In this document: positions 36,895 to 46,843 of the stretch, piece by piece
Position numbering within the stretch: position 1 is the stretch's first letter
Layout of the letters: each line of letters starts with the position of its first letter
NCBI RefSeq assembly: GCF_001562115.1
Contig: NZ_CP013926.1
Span: forward strand, 4,588,001 to 4,652,000
From: Alteromonas stellipolaris
Lineage (GTDB): Bacteria; Pseudomonadota; Gammaproteobacteria; Enterobacterales; Alteromonadaceae
Length of the DNA stretch: 64,000 nt
Direction: 5' to 3'
The notes under the pieces: model-generated
Database searches by the model: none
Told to the model about the DNA's origin: nothing
Seen by the model: the letters and a program-made list of their open reading frames with translations, nothing else
Program-made: the position numbers and the translations under genes

Positions 36895-37896
36895 GTGGCA
36901 ACAATCTATGAAGTAGCTGATAAGGCAGGGGTCTCGTTGTCGACGGTATCTCGGGTATTGAACGGTAAAACTACTGTAAATCCCACCTTAAAAGCCAAGG
37001 TAGAAGAAGCCATGCTAGCGCTAAACTACCGCCCCAACTCTATCGCCCGTTCACTGGCCACCAGCCGCTCAGATAGTGTTGGCATTCTAGTTTCAGAACT
37101 AAACTCGCCATTTTTTGGTGACTTGATGCAAGCTGTAGAGCTAACGCTAAGGGCCGCTGATAAGCACGTTATTATTACGGTAGGACACAATAATTTAGAA
37201 ACCGAACAAGATGCCGTCGAGTTTTTAATTGGCCGTAATTGCGATGCTATCATCATGCACGCTGAAGCCATGAGTGATGAGTATTTAAAAACACTTAATG
37301 CTTCTCGCCTCCCAATTTCTTTAGTTAACCGCCAAGTTAATGGCGTGGGTGAAGGGTGTATTGTGTTAGACAATGAAAAAGGCGGCTATTTAGCTACTCA
37401 ACACCTAATTAGCCTAGGCCATAAAAGTATTGCCTATATATCGGGGCCTTCTGATAAATGCGACGCCAATCAACGATTAGCCGGTCATAAACGCGCGCTC
37501 AAAGAAGCAGGTATAGCCTTTACACCGAACTTAGTGTTTGAAGGGGATTACACTGAAGAAGATGGTAAAGCTGGTCTATTGGAGCTGCTGTCAGGAGATT
37601 CGCCTTTTTCAGCGCTGGTATGTGCTAATGATTGGATGGCTTCAGGTGCAATGAGCTGCGCTAGAGATTTAGGAATGAACCTGCCACAAGATTTGTCTAT
37701 TGTAGGTTTTGATGATGCTGTTTTTGCTCACCATGTATTCCCACGCCTCACCACGGTTAGCAACCCTATCTCCGACATGGCTGCAATGTCAGCACGTCAT
37801 ATTTTAAATGTGGTTTATGGCTACAAAGATGAAGTGCAAACATTGTTTCAACCTTCGTTGATTGTACGAGAGTCAACTATGGCGTATGAGGCCTAG
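36895..37896 (+). CDS. LacI-family transcriptional regulator
   Basis: The 333-residue repressor has an N-terminal helix-turn-helix (TIYEVADKAGVSLSTVSRVL, 3-22), a hinge helix (RPNSIARSLATSRSD) and a periplasmic-binding-protein-like sugar domain (VGILVSELNSPFF onward, with DDAVFAHHVFPRLTTV near 281). It starts at GTG 36895. It is third in the GH1-symporter-regulator transcript, and its expected operator type matches the three palindromes upstream of the locus. The ligand would be the imported sugar or a derivative; this is inferred from context. Confidence 0.92.
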   Translation: MATIYEVADKAGVSLSTVSRVLNGKTTVNPTLKAKVEEAMLALNYRPNSIARSLATSRSDSVGILVSELNSPFFGDLMQAVELTLRAADKHVIITVGHNNLETEQDAVEFLIGRNCDAIIMHAEAMSDEYLKTLNASRLPISLVNRQVNGVGEGCIVLDNEKGGYLATQHLISLGHKSIAYISGPSDKCDANQRLAGHKRALKEAGIAFTPNLVFEGDYTEEDGKAGLLELLSGDSPFSALVCANDWMASGAMSCARDLGMNLPQDLSIVGFDDAVFAHHVFPRLTTVSNPISDMAAMSARHILNVVYGYKDEVQTLFQPSLIVRESTMAYEA

Positions 37897-38038
37897 GTTT
37901 TTCTTCTAAGCTCTCTCTATTATGAGATCCCTATAAAGGGCTCGGAATAGGTGTCTTTTTAAGCGCGCATAAGCACACATGAACAAAGCGAAACTGCGCT
38001 ATTGCACTGTTTCTATTTACGATAAACTGCTTTGCACA

Positions 38039-38054
38039 TGTTTCATGTGAAACC
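38039..38054. promoter_or_regulatory. parS-like ParB-binding site
   Basis: TGTTTCATGTGAAACC matches 14 of 16 bases of the parS consensus TGTTTCACGTGAAACA; the inner arms GTTTCA/TGAAAC are exact. parA and parB lie about 15 kb away and oriC about 19 kb away, within the range where parS sites cluster. It also lies only 26 bp before the next start codon, so a local regulatory role is possible. Confidence 0.55.
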
Positions 38055-38080
38055 TCTAGTGTTCTTTCGGAGCGACTTAT

Positions 38081-38644
38081 ATGCGTTTAACTATTACCCT
38101 TTATTTCTTTCTAAGTTGTTTAAATGCTGTTGCTGCTGAGGCATTAACCTCAACGGTACAACCGCATATCTTTGTCAAAGCTCAGAGTAACAAATCTCAT
38201 AATAGCAAAGCTCAGCCCTTGCTAGAAGCTGAAGAAAAGGTAAATAGGGTGCTTGATTCACTACACCAATTTGCTTCCGATGCAAACTTCGATGATTATT
38301 TTTCACTGTATAGCGACAATGCCGTTTTCATTGGAACAGATGCGAATGAGATATGGACCATTAATGCCTTTAAAGCATACGCACAACCTCATTTTTCAAA
38401 AGGGCGGGGTTGGACATATACACCCCATTCAAGGCATATATATTTTTCTAATAATCGCGACGTAGCGTGGTTCGATGAACTTCTAGACAATGATAGTTTA
38501 GGGGTAACACGTGGAACTGGAGTATTGGTACTTGTGAACAACGAGTGGAAAGTAAGCCAATACCACTTAACCATTCCCATTCCGAATGCGCTAGCCGATA
38601 GCGTCGCAGAGCAAATTAAATCACACAGAAAAAAGGGCCAATAA
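38081..38644 (+). CDS. Secreted NTF2-like (SnoaL-type) protein
   Basis: The 187-residue protein has a short signal peptide (LTITLYFFLSCLNAVAAEA), a polar linker rich in Ser/Lys, and an NTF2-like domain of about 120 residues: VNRVLDSLHQFASDANFDDYFSLYSDNAVFIGTD, then GVLVLVNNEWKVSQYHLTIPI. Such domains form a cone-shaped pocket and may be enzymatic or binding proteins; no catalytic residues can be assigned. Its stop codon lies in the loop of the following terminator. A parS-like site lies just upstream. Confidence 0.75.
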   Translation: MRLTITLYFFLSCLNAVAAEALTSTVQPHIFVKAQSNKSHNSKAQPLLEAEEKVNRVLDSLHQFASDANFDDYFSLYSDNAVFIGTDANEIWTINAFKAYAQPHFSKGRGWTYTPHSRHIYFSNNRDVAWFDELLDNDSLGVTRGTGVLVLVNNEWKVSQYHLTIPIPNALADSVAEQIKSHRKKGQ

Positions 38645-38659
38645 AGGCCCTTTTTTTTT
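38630..38659. terminator. Bidirectional terminator between NTF2-like and OmpA-like genes
   Basis: AAAAAGGGCC and GGCCCTTTTT form an exact 10-bp stem around AATAAA, with nine T residues on the right and A residues on the left. It serves both convergent genes and overlaps the NTF2-like stop codon. Confidence 0.9.
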
Positions 38660-38674
38660 GGTTAACAGCTAACG

Positions 38675-39310
38675 CTATGACTGAGTTAGCGGCTGAATCT
38701 CGAGTTCTACGCGGCGGTTCATCGACCTATTAGCAGCAGTATCGTTTGGCACTTTAGGTTGATACTCACCCATACCTACTGTAGTGATACGTGTAGAGTT
38801 AACGCTGTAGTTCAATAGTACGTTTCTAACCGCACCTGCACGGCGCTCAGACAACCCTTGGTTATATTGTTCCGAGCCTGTGTCATCAGTGTGACCTTTT
38901 ATCATCAGCACTGTTTTTTCGTAGTTGTTTACTACTTTCGCAACATCTTGAAGGACTGGATTAAAGTTGGGGCTGATAGAAGAACTGTCTGTAGCAAAAG
39001 TTATATCGCCAGGCATGATCAAACGTAAGTTATCACCTTCTCGAACCACTTGAACGCCGGTATCAGATAATTCACTTCGAAGCGCTTCTTCTTGCTTGTC
39101 CATGTAACCGCCAATCGCGCCACCTGCAATTGCACCTACTGCCGCACCCCAAGCGTAACGACTTTTGTCATTATCTCCCGTTGCCTTACCTAACAATGCG
39201 CCTACAACAGCTCCAATGGCTGCGCCTTTTTGAGAGTTTGAAGGATCATTAGCACAGCCGGCAACGGCTAAAGATGCCGCAATTAAAGTAATTCCTATTT
39301 TCTTTTTCAT
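38675..39310 (-). CDS. OmpA-family lipoprotein with glycine-zipper (YiaD-like)
   Basis: The 211-residue protein has a lipoprotein signal with lipobox LAVAGC (Cys19). A glycine-zipper region follows (about 28-70: GAAIGAVVGALLGKATG and GAAVGAIAGGAIGGYMDK). The C-terminal OmpA domain binds peptidoglycan (about 100-205: TFATDSSSISPNF, then IKGHTDDTGSEQYNQGLSE with the conserved Asp, and NRSMNRRVELEI with the conserved Arg). It would tether the outer membrane to the cell wall. It matches the E. coli YiaD layout. Confidence 0.9.
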   Translation of the reverse strand: MKKKIGITLIAASLAVAGCANDPSNSQKGAAIGAVVGALLGKATGDNDKSRYAWGAAVGAIAGGAIGGYMDKQEEALRSELSDTGVQVVREGDNLRLIMPGDITFATDSSSISPNFNPVLQDVAKVVNNYEKTVLMIKGHTDDTGSEQYNQGLSERRAGAVRNVLLNYSVNSTRITTVGMGEYQPKVPNDTAANRSMNRRVELEIQPLTQS

Positions 39311-39828
39311 AACATCCTCGGTACGTCGTTATTAATTATTACGGTGAAGGCGAGCTTACGCTTACTTTTAAGCTTTCCACTTGCACACTCGCGTCACTTC
39401 TATCTTTACTGCTATTAAATTATCGCCTCATTACATTATGCAATAATTGTTGAGCAATATTTATTAAACACTGTTAAGCAGGAAGTGCAGCAATATGTAT
39501 TCCACATTCATCAATTGGCTTGAGTGTAACCAATAAACAAAAAACGTTAAGGGCATTATAGAGGAAGTAAACTGAACGTAAGCTAAACGGCTGCCTGTAG
39601 TGCTAGCCGTGGGATGCCTTACTTCGACAAGTAATATTTTGATAAACGCGTAAATACGAGCTGTCTGCGCCCGCCGTTTAATTAATGTTGAGATATATAA
39701 CGCGAAAATCTTTGTAAAGGGTACAGACCAACGCAACGTTCTTACTTAGTCGCATTTCTACGACGGTGTGTGCCTATCCCAATGCTGAACTTATACCGAA
39801 TATATACACTGTATTGTATTTAACGCGC
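39311..39828. other. 518-bp gap without a recognised gene
   Basis: This AT-rich region lies between the OmpA-like gene start and the HD-GYP gene stop, both leftward. A leftward 90-codon frame at 39464-39736 has no plausible protein character. No terminator, RNA motif or clear promoter was found; the OmpA-like promoter should lie near 39311-39400. Confidence 0.5.
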
Positions 39829-41022
39829 TTACCCAATAGACACCGAGCGTTCGAAAAAGGCGTTCACATCAATTTTATAATCAGAAGCAATAGCCGCTTT
39901 TGAAACCTTAACGGTTTTTTCCGACGCTAAGTCGATATCTTTTGGTTCCAAGAAATGTGCATTTCTTACAGAATAAAATACCTTAACTTTAGGCGCTAAT
40001 GGGGAATCTGTTTGCTCTAAAACCATGGCAAGTCGTTCGTTCGACAGGAGTACTAGGCTTCCTACCGGATAGATCCCCATACATTTAATAAATTGTTGAA
40101 CCAATGGTAAATCTAATCGAGACGGCGCATCACTGAGTAAAATAGAAAACGCTTTTTGGCTCGACATGCCAGATTTGTAAACTCTATCTGCAGTTAGGGC
40201 ATCGTACATATCCGCAATAGCCAACATGCGGCCTTCACGGCTTATATTTTCACCTTTAGTGCCCATAGGGTACCCTAAACCATCTAAGCGCTCATGATGC
40301 TCGCTGATAGTTCTAATTAAGGCCTTGTCTAAGTCGGTTTCATTCAAATAATCGACACCATGTTTAACATGCCCTTTCATAATGTCCATTTCATCATCGG
40401 TTAAACGGCCAGGTTTGTGCAGAATCTCATCTGGTATTTGAATTTTACCCAGATCATGAAGAAAGCCTGAATAGGAGAGATCTTGAACTTCACTTTCAGA
40501 CATCCCTAAATGACGCCCAAAGTTAGCCAGTAAAATGGCCACATTCAAAGAGTGTTCGAGTAGGTAATCGTCCTTTTCACGAATTTTCGTCAGGCACAAT
40601 AACGCATCGGGGTTGCGGTCTACTGAAGAAACCAACTTTGCTGAAAATTCTTTCGGAATACTGCTATCAAAAGGCTGTGCTTTTTTAACACTGTTAAGCA
40701 GCTGCTTTTGGATGCGCTTACCTTGCACGTGCAACTTAGTTGCGCGGGTCAATTCGTTTTCAAGGCTTACCTTAGGCACTTTCTCTTCTATTTTTTTGCT
40801 TACCGGCGCTTCTTTTTTAGGTGCAGGTTCACCTGAAGATACACTAAATGCTTTATCAGTATCGACAACAAGGGTTAGCACGCCTTTCTTTTTAAGAGCA
40901 TCAGCAATAGCCTGCGAGGTAACTCGTCCTTGGCTTTTAACTGAAAGTTGACCCTTTTGCTCCAGGATCTGATGAACAAACATCCCTGGCTTCAAGTCCT
41001 TTATTGTAATTTTTTTGAGCAT
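39829..41022 (-). CDS. HD-GYP domain cyclic-di-GMP phosphodiesterase with DUF3391
   Basis: The 397-residue protein starts with a DUF3391 domain (MLKKITIKDLKPGMFVHQIL, about 1-125) followed by an HD-GYP domain (about 140-310). Metal and catalytic motifs are complete: EHSLNVAILL, HDLGKIQIPDEIL, HVKHG, HHERLDGLGYP and AIADMYDALTADR. It should hydrolyse cyclic-di-GMP and so favour motility over biofilm. A C-terminal segment of about 85 residues has no assigned domain. It is a single leftward gene. Confidence 0.92.
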   Translation of the reverse strand: MLKKITIKDLKPGMFVHQILEQKGQLSVKSQGRVTSQAIADALKKKGVLTLVVDTDKAFSVSSGEPAPKKEAPVSKKIEEKVPKVSLENELTRATKLHVQGKRIQKQLLNSVKKAQPFDSSIPKEFSAKLVSSVDRNPDALLCLTKIREKDDYLLEHSLNVAILLANFGRHLGMSESEVQDLSYSGFLHDLGKIQIPDEILHKPGRLTDDEMDIMKGHVKHGVDYLNETDLDKALIRTISEHHERLDGLGYPMGTKGENISREGRMLAIADMYDALTADRVYKSGMSSQKAFSILLSDAPSRLDLPLVQQFIKCMGIYPVGSLVLLSNERLAMVLEQTDSPLAPKVKVFYSVRNAHFLEPKDIDLASEKTVKVSKAAIASDYKIDVNAFFERSVSIG

Positions 41023-41096
41023 TATGAGTGAAATACCACTTTAAAAAACGCCACACCTACTGTGTGATAATTTATGCCAAACATAAGTTCATATAA

Positions 41097-41435
41097 TTAC
41101 TTCTCTAGCTCTGCCAATAAAGTATATAAACTTGGTTTCCAACCATAAACTTTCATGTTCACTCTATGGTTTTTAACTACAATCCCTTCCGATACAAGCA
41201 ATGATCGCTGCTCTTCTGCTAGCTCAGATCCTGCCGGAAACGCTATTTTTCCATCGGACCTTATAACTCGATGCCATCGAGTAGTCGCATCAGAGTCTTT
41301 TAAGCACTTTCCTACAAGTCTAGCCTTACCGGGCAAGCCTGCAAGGTCAGCTAACTGCCCATAGCTGACTACGTAACCACTTGGTACAATTGAAAGCGTT
41401 TTTAGTATTTTGGATTGTATCGCTACATTAACCAT
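41097..41435 (-). CDS. Alkyltransferase-like (ATL) DNA-binding protein
   Basis: This 112-residue protein corresponds to the DNA-binding C-terminal domain of O6-alkylguanine-DNA alkyltransferases (YVVSYGQLADLAGLPGKARLVG with the helix-turn-helix). The active-site PCHRV is replaced by RWHRV, with Trp54 in the Cys position, so it cannot accept the alkyl group. ATL proteins bind O6-alkylguanine and recruit nucleotide excision repair. It is like E. coli YbaZ/Atl. It lies 74 bp upstream of the HD-GYP gene and is divergent from the DTW gene. Confidence 0.9.
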   Translation of the reverse strand: MVNVAIQSKILKTLSIVPSGYVVSYGQLADLAGLPGKARLVGKCLKDSDATTRWHRVIRSDGKIAFPAGSELAEEQRSLLVSEGIVVKNHRVNMKVYGWKPSLYTLLAELEK

Positions 41436-41501
41436 AATGCATATTATCCATTCTAACTATTTTTAACGGTTTAAAAACAGGGATTTTTTCGAAATACGAC
41501 T

Positions 41502-42083
41502 ATGAGAGCTAAATGTAAACAGTGCAATTACCCTATAAACACCTGTATTTGTGATGCGGTATCTTTGGTTATAATACCAATCAAGATTATTGTAATTCAA
41601 CACGTTAAAGAGTCTGCCAATGCTAAAAATACGGCGAGACTAATAAAGCTTTGCGCTAATGATGTGGAAATAATTACCACCGATAGTATTAGCGAAATGG
41701 AATTATTAGCTTCAAGATGCAGTGTTCAATCGAAAGCACTTTTATACCCTAGTGAACGCAGTATTGCACTTGAGTCACAACGAGAGCACATTGCTTCAGC
41801 GCTTCAAACTCTATTAGTCATAGACGGTAGCTGGAAGCAAGCTTATGCTGTGTTACAACAATTTCCATGGTTATCGTCTATACCGAGCTTTCATTTCGAG
41901 CACGCCCCCTCTACACAATATAGAATAAGGCATACTCGAATTCGTGAAGGGTTATCAACTCTTGAAGCAACGGCCTATTCATTAAACACACTATATAATA
42001 TTGATACTCAGCCTTTCATAAAGTTACAAGAGGCCATGCAAGATAATTGGAGAGGGCCAAAATCCCACCAGCGAGAGACCTAA
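41502..42083 (+). CDS. DTW-domain protein (tRNA-uridine aminocarboxypropyltransferase family)
   Basis: The 193-residue protein has an N-terminal zinc-type Cys cluster (CKQCNYPINTCICD) and the family signature LLVIDGSWKQA (about 106-116), a D-x-S-W form of the DTW motif. A SAM-binding region follows, with RIRHTRIREGLSTLEATAY. Members such as TapT add an aminocarboxypropyl group from SAM to uridine 47 of some tRNAs. It ends 3 bp from the convergent GST gene. The exact substrate tRNA position is not proven here. Confidence 0.88.
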   Translation: MRAKCKQCNYPINTCICDAVSLVIIPIKIIVIQHVKESANAKNTARLIKLCANDVEIITTDSISEMELLASRCSVQSKALLYPSERSIALESQREHIASALQTLLVIDGSWKQAYAVLQQFPWLSSIPSFHFEHAPSTQYRIRHTRIREGLSTLEATAYSLNTLYNIDTQPFIKLQEAMQDNWRGPKSHQRET

Positions 42084-42086
42084 CCC

Positions 42087-42686
42087 CTAGGCATCCATTG
42101 GAATAAACCCTTTTTGGTCCTTAATCAGTGTTATCCAGTTTCTTATCGCGGGGTAAGCAGCAAGATCGAAGCCTCCCTCGTGTGCAACATGGGTATAGGC
42201 AAATAGTGAGATATCTGCCAGCGAAACATGATTACCTAGCAAAAACGGGGTTTGGCTAAGTTGTTTGTCCATTACTTCAAGCGCTCTGTAGCCGCCAGCT
42301 TGCTTCGCCTCATATTCTGCTTTTTTATCTTCAGGTAATCCAAGGTAAAGGTTGATATAGCGCGCGACCGCAATATAGGGTTCGTGACTGTATTGCTCGA
42401 AGAATTGCCATTGTAATAAAGTGGCAAAAGTAAAGGGTGAGGTGGGGATGAACGTAGAGCCCGATGCTAAATAATGCATTATGGCGTTAGACTCAGACAA
42501 CACACGTCCATCATCTAGCTCTAGAATAGGAATTTTACCGTTAGGGGACTTAGCTAGGAAGGCATCTGTTCGGCACTCTCCTTTAAGAATATCGACATCA
42601 ATCCACTCACATGCCTTCCCAAGTAATGCCAGCAAAAGCTGCAATTTATAGCAATTACCAGATCGCTTATCACCGTAAATTAGCAT
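42087..42686 (-). CDS. Glutathione S-transferase family protein
   Basis: The 199-residue protein has the N-terminal thioredoxin-like domain (MLIYGDKRSGNCYKLQLLL, KIPILELDDG with the cis-Pro, ESNAIMHYLA binding the glutathione gamma-glutamyl group) and the helical C-terminal domain (PFLLGNHVSLADISLFAYTHVA, the conserved N-cap box). ATG 42686 follows AAGGAG; a longer reading would enter the upstream membrane-protein gene. Ser10 in RSGN is a likely catalytic residue. Substrate unknown. Confidence 0.9.
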   Translation of the reverse strand: MLIYGDKRSGNCYKLQLLLALLGKACEWIDVDILKGECRTDAFLAKSPNGKIPILELDDGRVLSESNAIMHYLASGSTFIPTSPFTFATLLQWQFFEQYSHEPYIAVARYINLYLGLPEDKKAEYEAKQAGGYRALEVMDKQLSQTPFLLGNHVSLADISLFAYTHVAHEGGFDLAAYPAIRNWITLIKDQKGFIPMDA

Positions 42687-42721
42687 GTCACTCTCCTTTT
42701 GAAATTTACTTACCCTATAAG

Positions 42722-43684
42722 CTACCCGTAGTAGAAGTATTCTACAAATAGAAAGACAAACCAAGAAGTTGGTAAAGGCATCATGCACATAAGCAATCTA
42801 AGCTTTTGGGATTTGCTCAAAATTTTACGTAACGTTTCTTTATTGGTTTCTATCGACTCTATTTTCTTACTTAGCGTTGACGTTTCGCCGCTATTTGCCT
42901 GCTGACGAATTAACTGAGTAATTTCGCTTTCATGCTCTGTCATCATGATGTTTGACACGGTACGCATTCGTTTAGCCACTATTATCATGGGTAAAAACAA
43001 ATACGCTGAAATTAAACCGGCGTAAACGGTGAGAATCACAATGTCGAAGAAAGGGACAGGTTTGTTGATCCAAAAAATCGGTGTTAACGCAAATCCACTA
43101 ACCGCAATTAAGGTATTCGACAGGGCCATGTTGAATATTTCACGCAGCGAATTCAGCTCTTTTATAGAATCAGAATGTTCTGTTGATGCCAGCTTCTGCA
43201 AATAATGAGTGTTGCTAAATACCTGTAAAATAAAGAGCGTTAACAATAACCAAAAAGGGATGGATGTGAGTGCGATAACAAGCACTTCTGGCTCATCTAT
43301 CCGTGTCACAAGCCCTTCTGATAATAAATAAGCCACGGGCATGATCACCCCAACCGAGGTTGACCACATGAGGTGTTTAGCGAACTGCCTACTTAACACA
43401 CCGCGATGATGATTATACTGACTTAATTTTTCTAAGCTTACTAACGCTGCAATTAACGTACTTGCCGCATTCTTATGCACATTTCTAATCGTAAGCCAAA
43501 AAAATCCAGAAAGCAGCGTAGTGCCTAGCGCCGTATTAAAATCTCGTTGATGGTCATCATCGAGAACAGGCCATGTTAATGCACCGGTCCAATTATGTAT
43601 AAGTAGCAAAATTAATACTAAGAAGAGTGGGTACGCCCATACACTTACTACATTGCGGTTACTCTCGTAAGCACTGAACTTCAT
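42722..43684 (-). CDS. Uncharacterised membrane protein, paralogue A
   Basis: The 320-residue protein has about seven hydrophobic segments. It is clearly related to the next gene upstream: both share the pattern FN(T/S)A...GxFWxxxRxxHxNxAS(T/S)LIxxLV near residues 48-84. A charged, coiled-coil-like stretch (HESEITQLIRQQANSGE, then KKIESIETNKETLRKI) precedes the last membrane segment. No known domain is recognised. It lies 35 bp upstream of the GST gene and 152 bp downstream of its paralogue. Confidence 0.65.
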   Translation of the reverse strand: MKFSAYESNRNVVSVWAYPLFLVLILLLIHNWTGALTWPVLDDDHQRDFNTALGTTLLSGFFWLTIRNVHKNAASTLIAALVSLEKLSQYNHHRGVLSRQFAKHLMWSTSVGVIMPVAYLLSEGLVTRIDEPEVLVIALTSIPFWLLLTLFILQVFSNTHYLQKLASTEHSDSIKELNSLREIFNMALSNTLIAVSGFALTPIFWINKPVPFFDIVILTVYAGLISAYLFLPMIIVAKRMRTVSNIMMTEHESEITQLIRQQANSGETSTLSKKIESIETNKETLRKILSKSQKLRLLMCMMPLPTSWFVFLFVEYFYYG

Positions 43685-43836
43685 CGTATTTTTAATCGCT
43701 AATTTTAATCAATAGGAAAGGGGACGTTTGCGTTTACTGAACGCTGAACTTTGAATTATACGGGTATAGGAAGAGCAAACCAAATTTAAAAAGTACTTAA
43801 ATATCGTCATCTAAGACTGGCTGTAAAGCTGACGAA

Positions 43837-44751
43837 CTAAATCAACGTTTCAACCATTGACACCAGTCCCCACGACACGGGAACTAATACCACCGCAGCT
43901 ATTGTTTTTAGTTTATCACTGCTGTTGCATACTTCACTGGGTGCACGAACCACTTTTGGCTGCCTATCATCGCGGTTGTGATTGTTCGTAACACTTTGAC
44001 CTTGGTTTAAGGTACGAGTTTTCTGCTGCTTTAAAATCAATTTTAATTTCAACAAGGGCGTGAATGTATATGCCACAATTAACAGTGACATACTTACCAC
44101 CGCTATCACTTCCAAAGGTGACACTACAACGTTAAACCAAAATATTGGCAGAACGGTTAATAGGCCTAAGGCAAATAGGGCATTAGTCAGAGAAAGCTTG
44201 GTAATTACGCTAAAAGACGCCCAATAGTCAGAGGACTTATTGGTTCCTGGAAGTACCTGTCTTAGCAGGTAGGTCACATTCGATCTTACTTGAAACAAAA
44301 ATAAGGAAGTGAGAAGGCTAAAAGTAACAAATGATGCAATGTATGAAATGCCTTTGATGTTATAGCTTTCATTACTAACATCGCCTAGAAATGCTAATAC
44401 AGCCATGAACATAGATGAAATTATCAATGAGTTTACAATTTGGTGATGAAACGCTTTCGTTAGCTTTTGCCTGTGTACTGAAAACTGACCGAGCTGATTT
44501 TTTTTTACCAATAAAGAAATTAAACTGCTGGCTACGTTTTGATGAATGTAACGAAAGCTAAACCAAAAATACCCAATAAATAACGAAATACTTACCGCAG
44601 AATTAAAGCTTCGCTGTGCAACCATATCGCCTGAATCCGGCCAGTAAAAGGCACCCGAGTACATATTCAATAGCGGTATCGCTAATAAAACTAATAAAGG
44701 AAATAATCCAATAAACTGTTGCGGTTTACTAGTTGGGGGAGCTATTTTCAT
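43837..44751 (-). CDS. Uncharacterised membrane protein, paralogue B
   Basis: The 304-residue protein has the same topology as its neighbour: an N-terminal hydrophobic hairpin, four further membrane segments, a polar Asn/Gln/Arg-rich cytoplasmic loop (about 233-277) and a final membrane helix. Shared positions include WPDSGD/WPVLDDD, the FNSAVS...GYFWFSFRYIHQNVAS block, LxxLFxxQVxSNxxYL and LTNALFAxG...PIFW. It arose by tandem duplication. The function is unknown. Confidence 0.65.
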   Translation of the reverse strand: MKIAPPTSKPQQFIGLFPLLVLLAIPLLNMYSGAFYWPDSGDMVAQRSFNSAVSISLFIGYFWFSFRYIHQNVASSLISLLVKKNQLGQFSVHRQKLTKAFHHQIVNSLIISSMFMAVLAFLGDVSNESYNIKGISYIASFVTFSLLTSLFLFQVRSNVTYLLRQVLPGTNKSSDYWASFSVITKLSLTNALFALGLLTVLPIFWFNVVVSPLEVIAVVSMSLLIVAYTFTPLLKLKLILKQQKTRTLNQGQSVTNNHNRDDRQPKVVRAPSEVCNSSDKLKTIAAVVLVPVSWGLVSMVETLI

Positions 44752-44905
44752 AAAACCATCGTATCTACTAACGAAAGGATACGGACAGACTGCTTTTATA
44801 TTACTACTAATTAGTCACAATCTGCGTAGACAATCATTATATTCAGCAATCCTTATGTTAATCGATTGGCGTTTTTATTTACACTGTTTATCCATCTATT
44901 TAAAT

Positions 44906-44933
44906 AAAAAAACCCGCCAAAAGGCGGGTTTTT
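44906..44933 (-). terminator. Terminator of the atp operon
   Basis: CCCGCC and GGCGGG with flanking A/T pairs form a stem of about 10 bp around a 4-base loop; read leftward it runs into seven T residues. It is 16 bp past the atpC stop codon. Confidence 0.93.
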
Positions 44934-44949
44934 ATGAACAGCTATTAGA

Positions 44950-45366
44950 TTACTTGCGTAACTTCTGAATAAGGCGAAGTTGTGCGATAGCTTCAGACAG
45001 CTCTTGAGCTGCTTCTGCGTAATCAAAGTCTGCGCCTGGGTTGGCGATGTGCTCTTCAGCACGTCGTTTGGCTTCTTCTGCTGCTTGCTCGTCAAGATCT
45101 TCTGCACGAACCGCAGTATCAGCCAGTACGGTGACATTACCAGGCTGTACTTCTAGTACACCACCAGCAACGTAAATAATTTCTTCTTCACCGAACTGCT
45201 TAACCAAACGCACCATACCAGGTTTAATAGCAGAGATAAGTGGCGCGTGACCTGGGTGTATACCTAGTTCACCTTCGCTACCTGTCACTTGGATCGTTTC
45301 GACAAGACCAGAAAAAATTTCTTTTTCTGCGCTTACTACGTCCAAATGTACTGTCATTGCTGCCAT
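44950..45366 (-). CDS. atpC: ATP synthase F1 epsilon subunit
   Basis: The 138-residue subunit couples rotation of the central stalk and can inhibit ATP hydrolysis. The N-terminal beta-sandwich ([38 protein letters not shown]) is followed by the C-terminal helical hairpin ([14 protein letters not shown]...[13 protein letters not shown]). The start at 45366 has AGGAGG four bases upstream. It is the last gene of the operon, with a terminator behind it. Confidence 0.97.
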   Translation of the reverse strand: MAAMTVHLDVVSAEKEIFSGLVETIQVTGSEGELGIHPGHAPLISAIKPGMVRLVKQFGEEEIIYVAGGVLEVQPGNVTVLADTAVRAEDLDEQAAEEAKRRAEEHIANPGADFDYAEAAQELSEAIAQLRLIQKLRK

Positions 45367-45424
45367 AGAACCTCCTGATTAGGTACGTTAGCACATTAAT
45401 AGGCTGACAGAGTCAGCCACATAA

Positions 45425-46822
<1,398 letters not shown>

Positions 46823-46843
46823 TTATCTTTTAGAAACCTTTGC

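Noticed and set aside
39464-39736. Leftward 90-codon frame in the gap between OmpA-like and HD-GYP genes
   Set aside because: The product has no domain pattern, an odd Arg/Thr/Ser composition and no convincing ribosome binding site; treated as chance.
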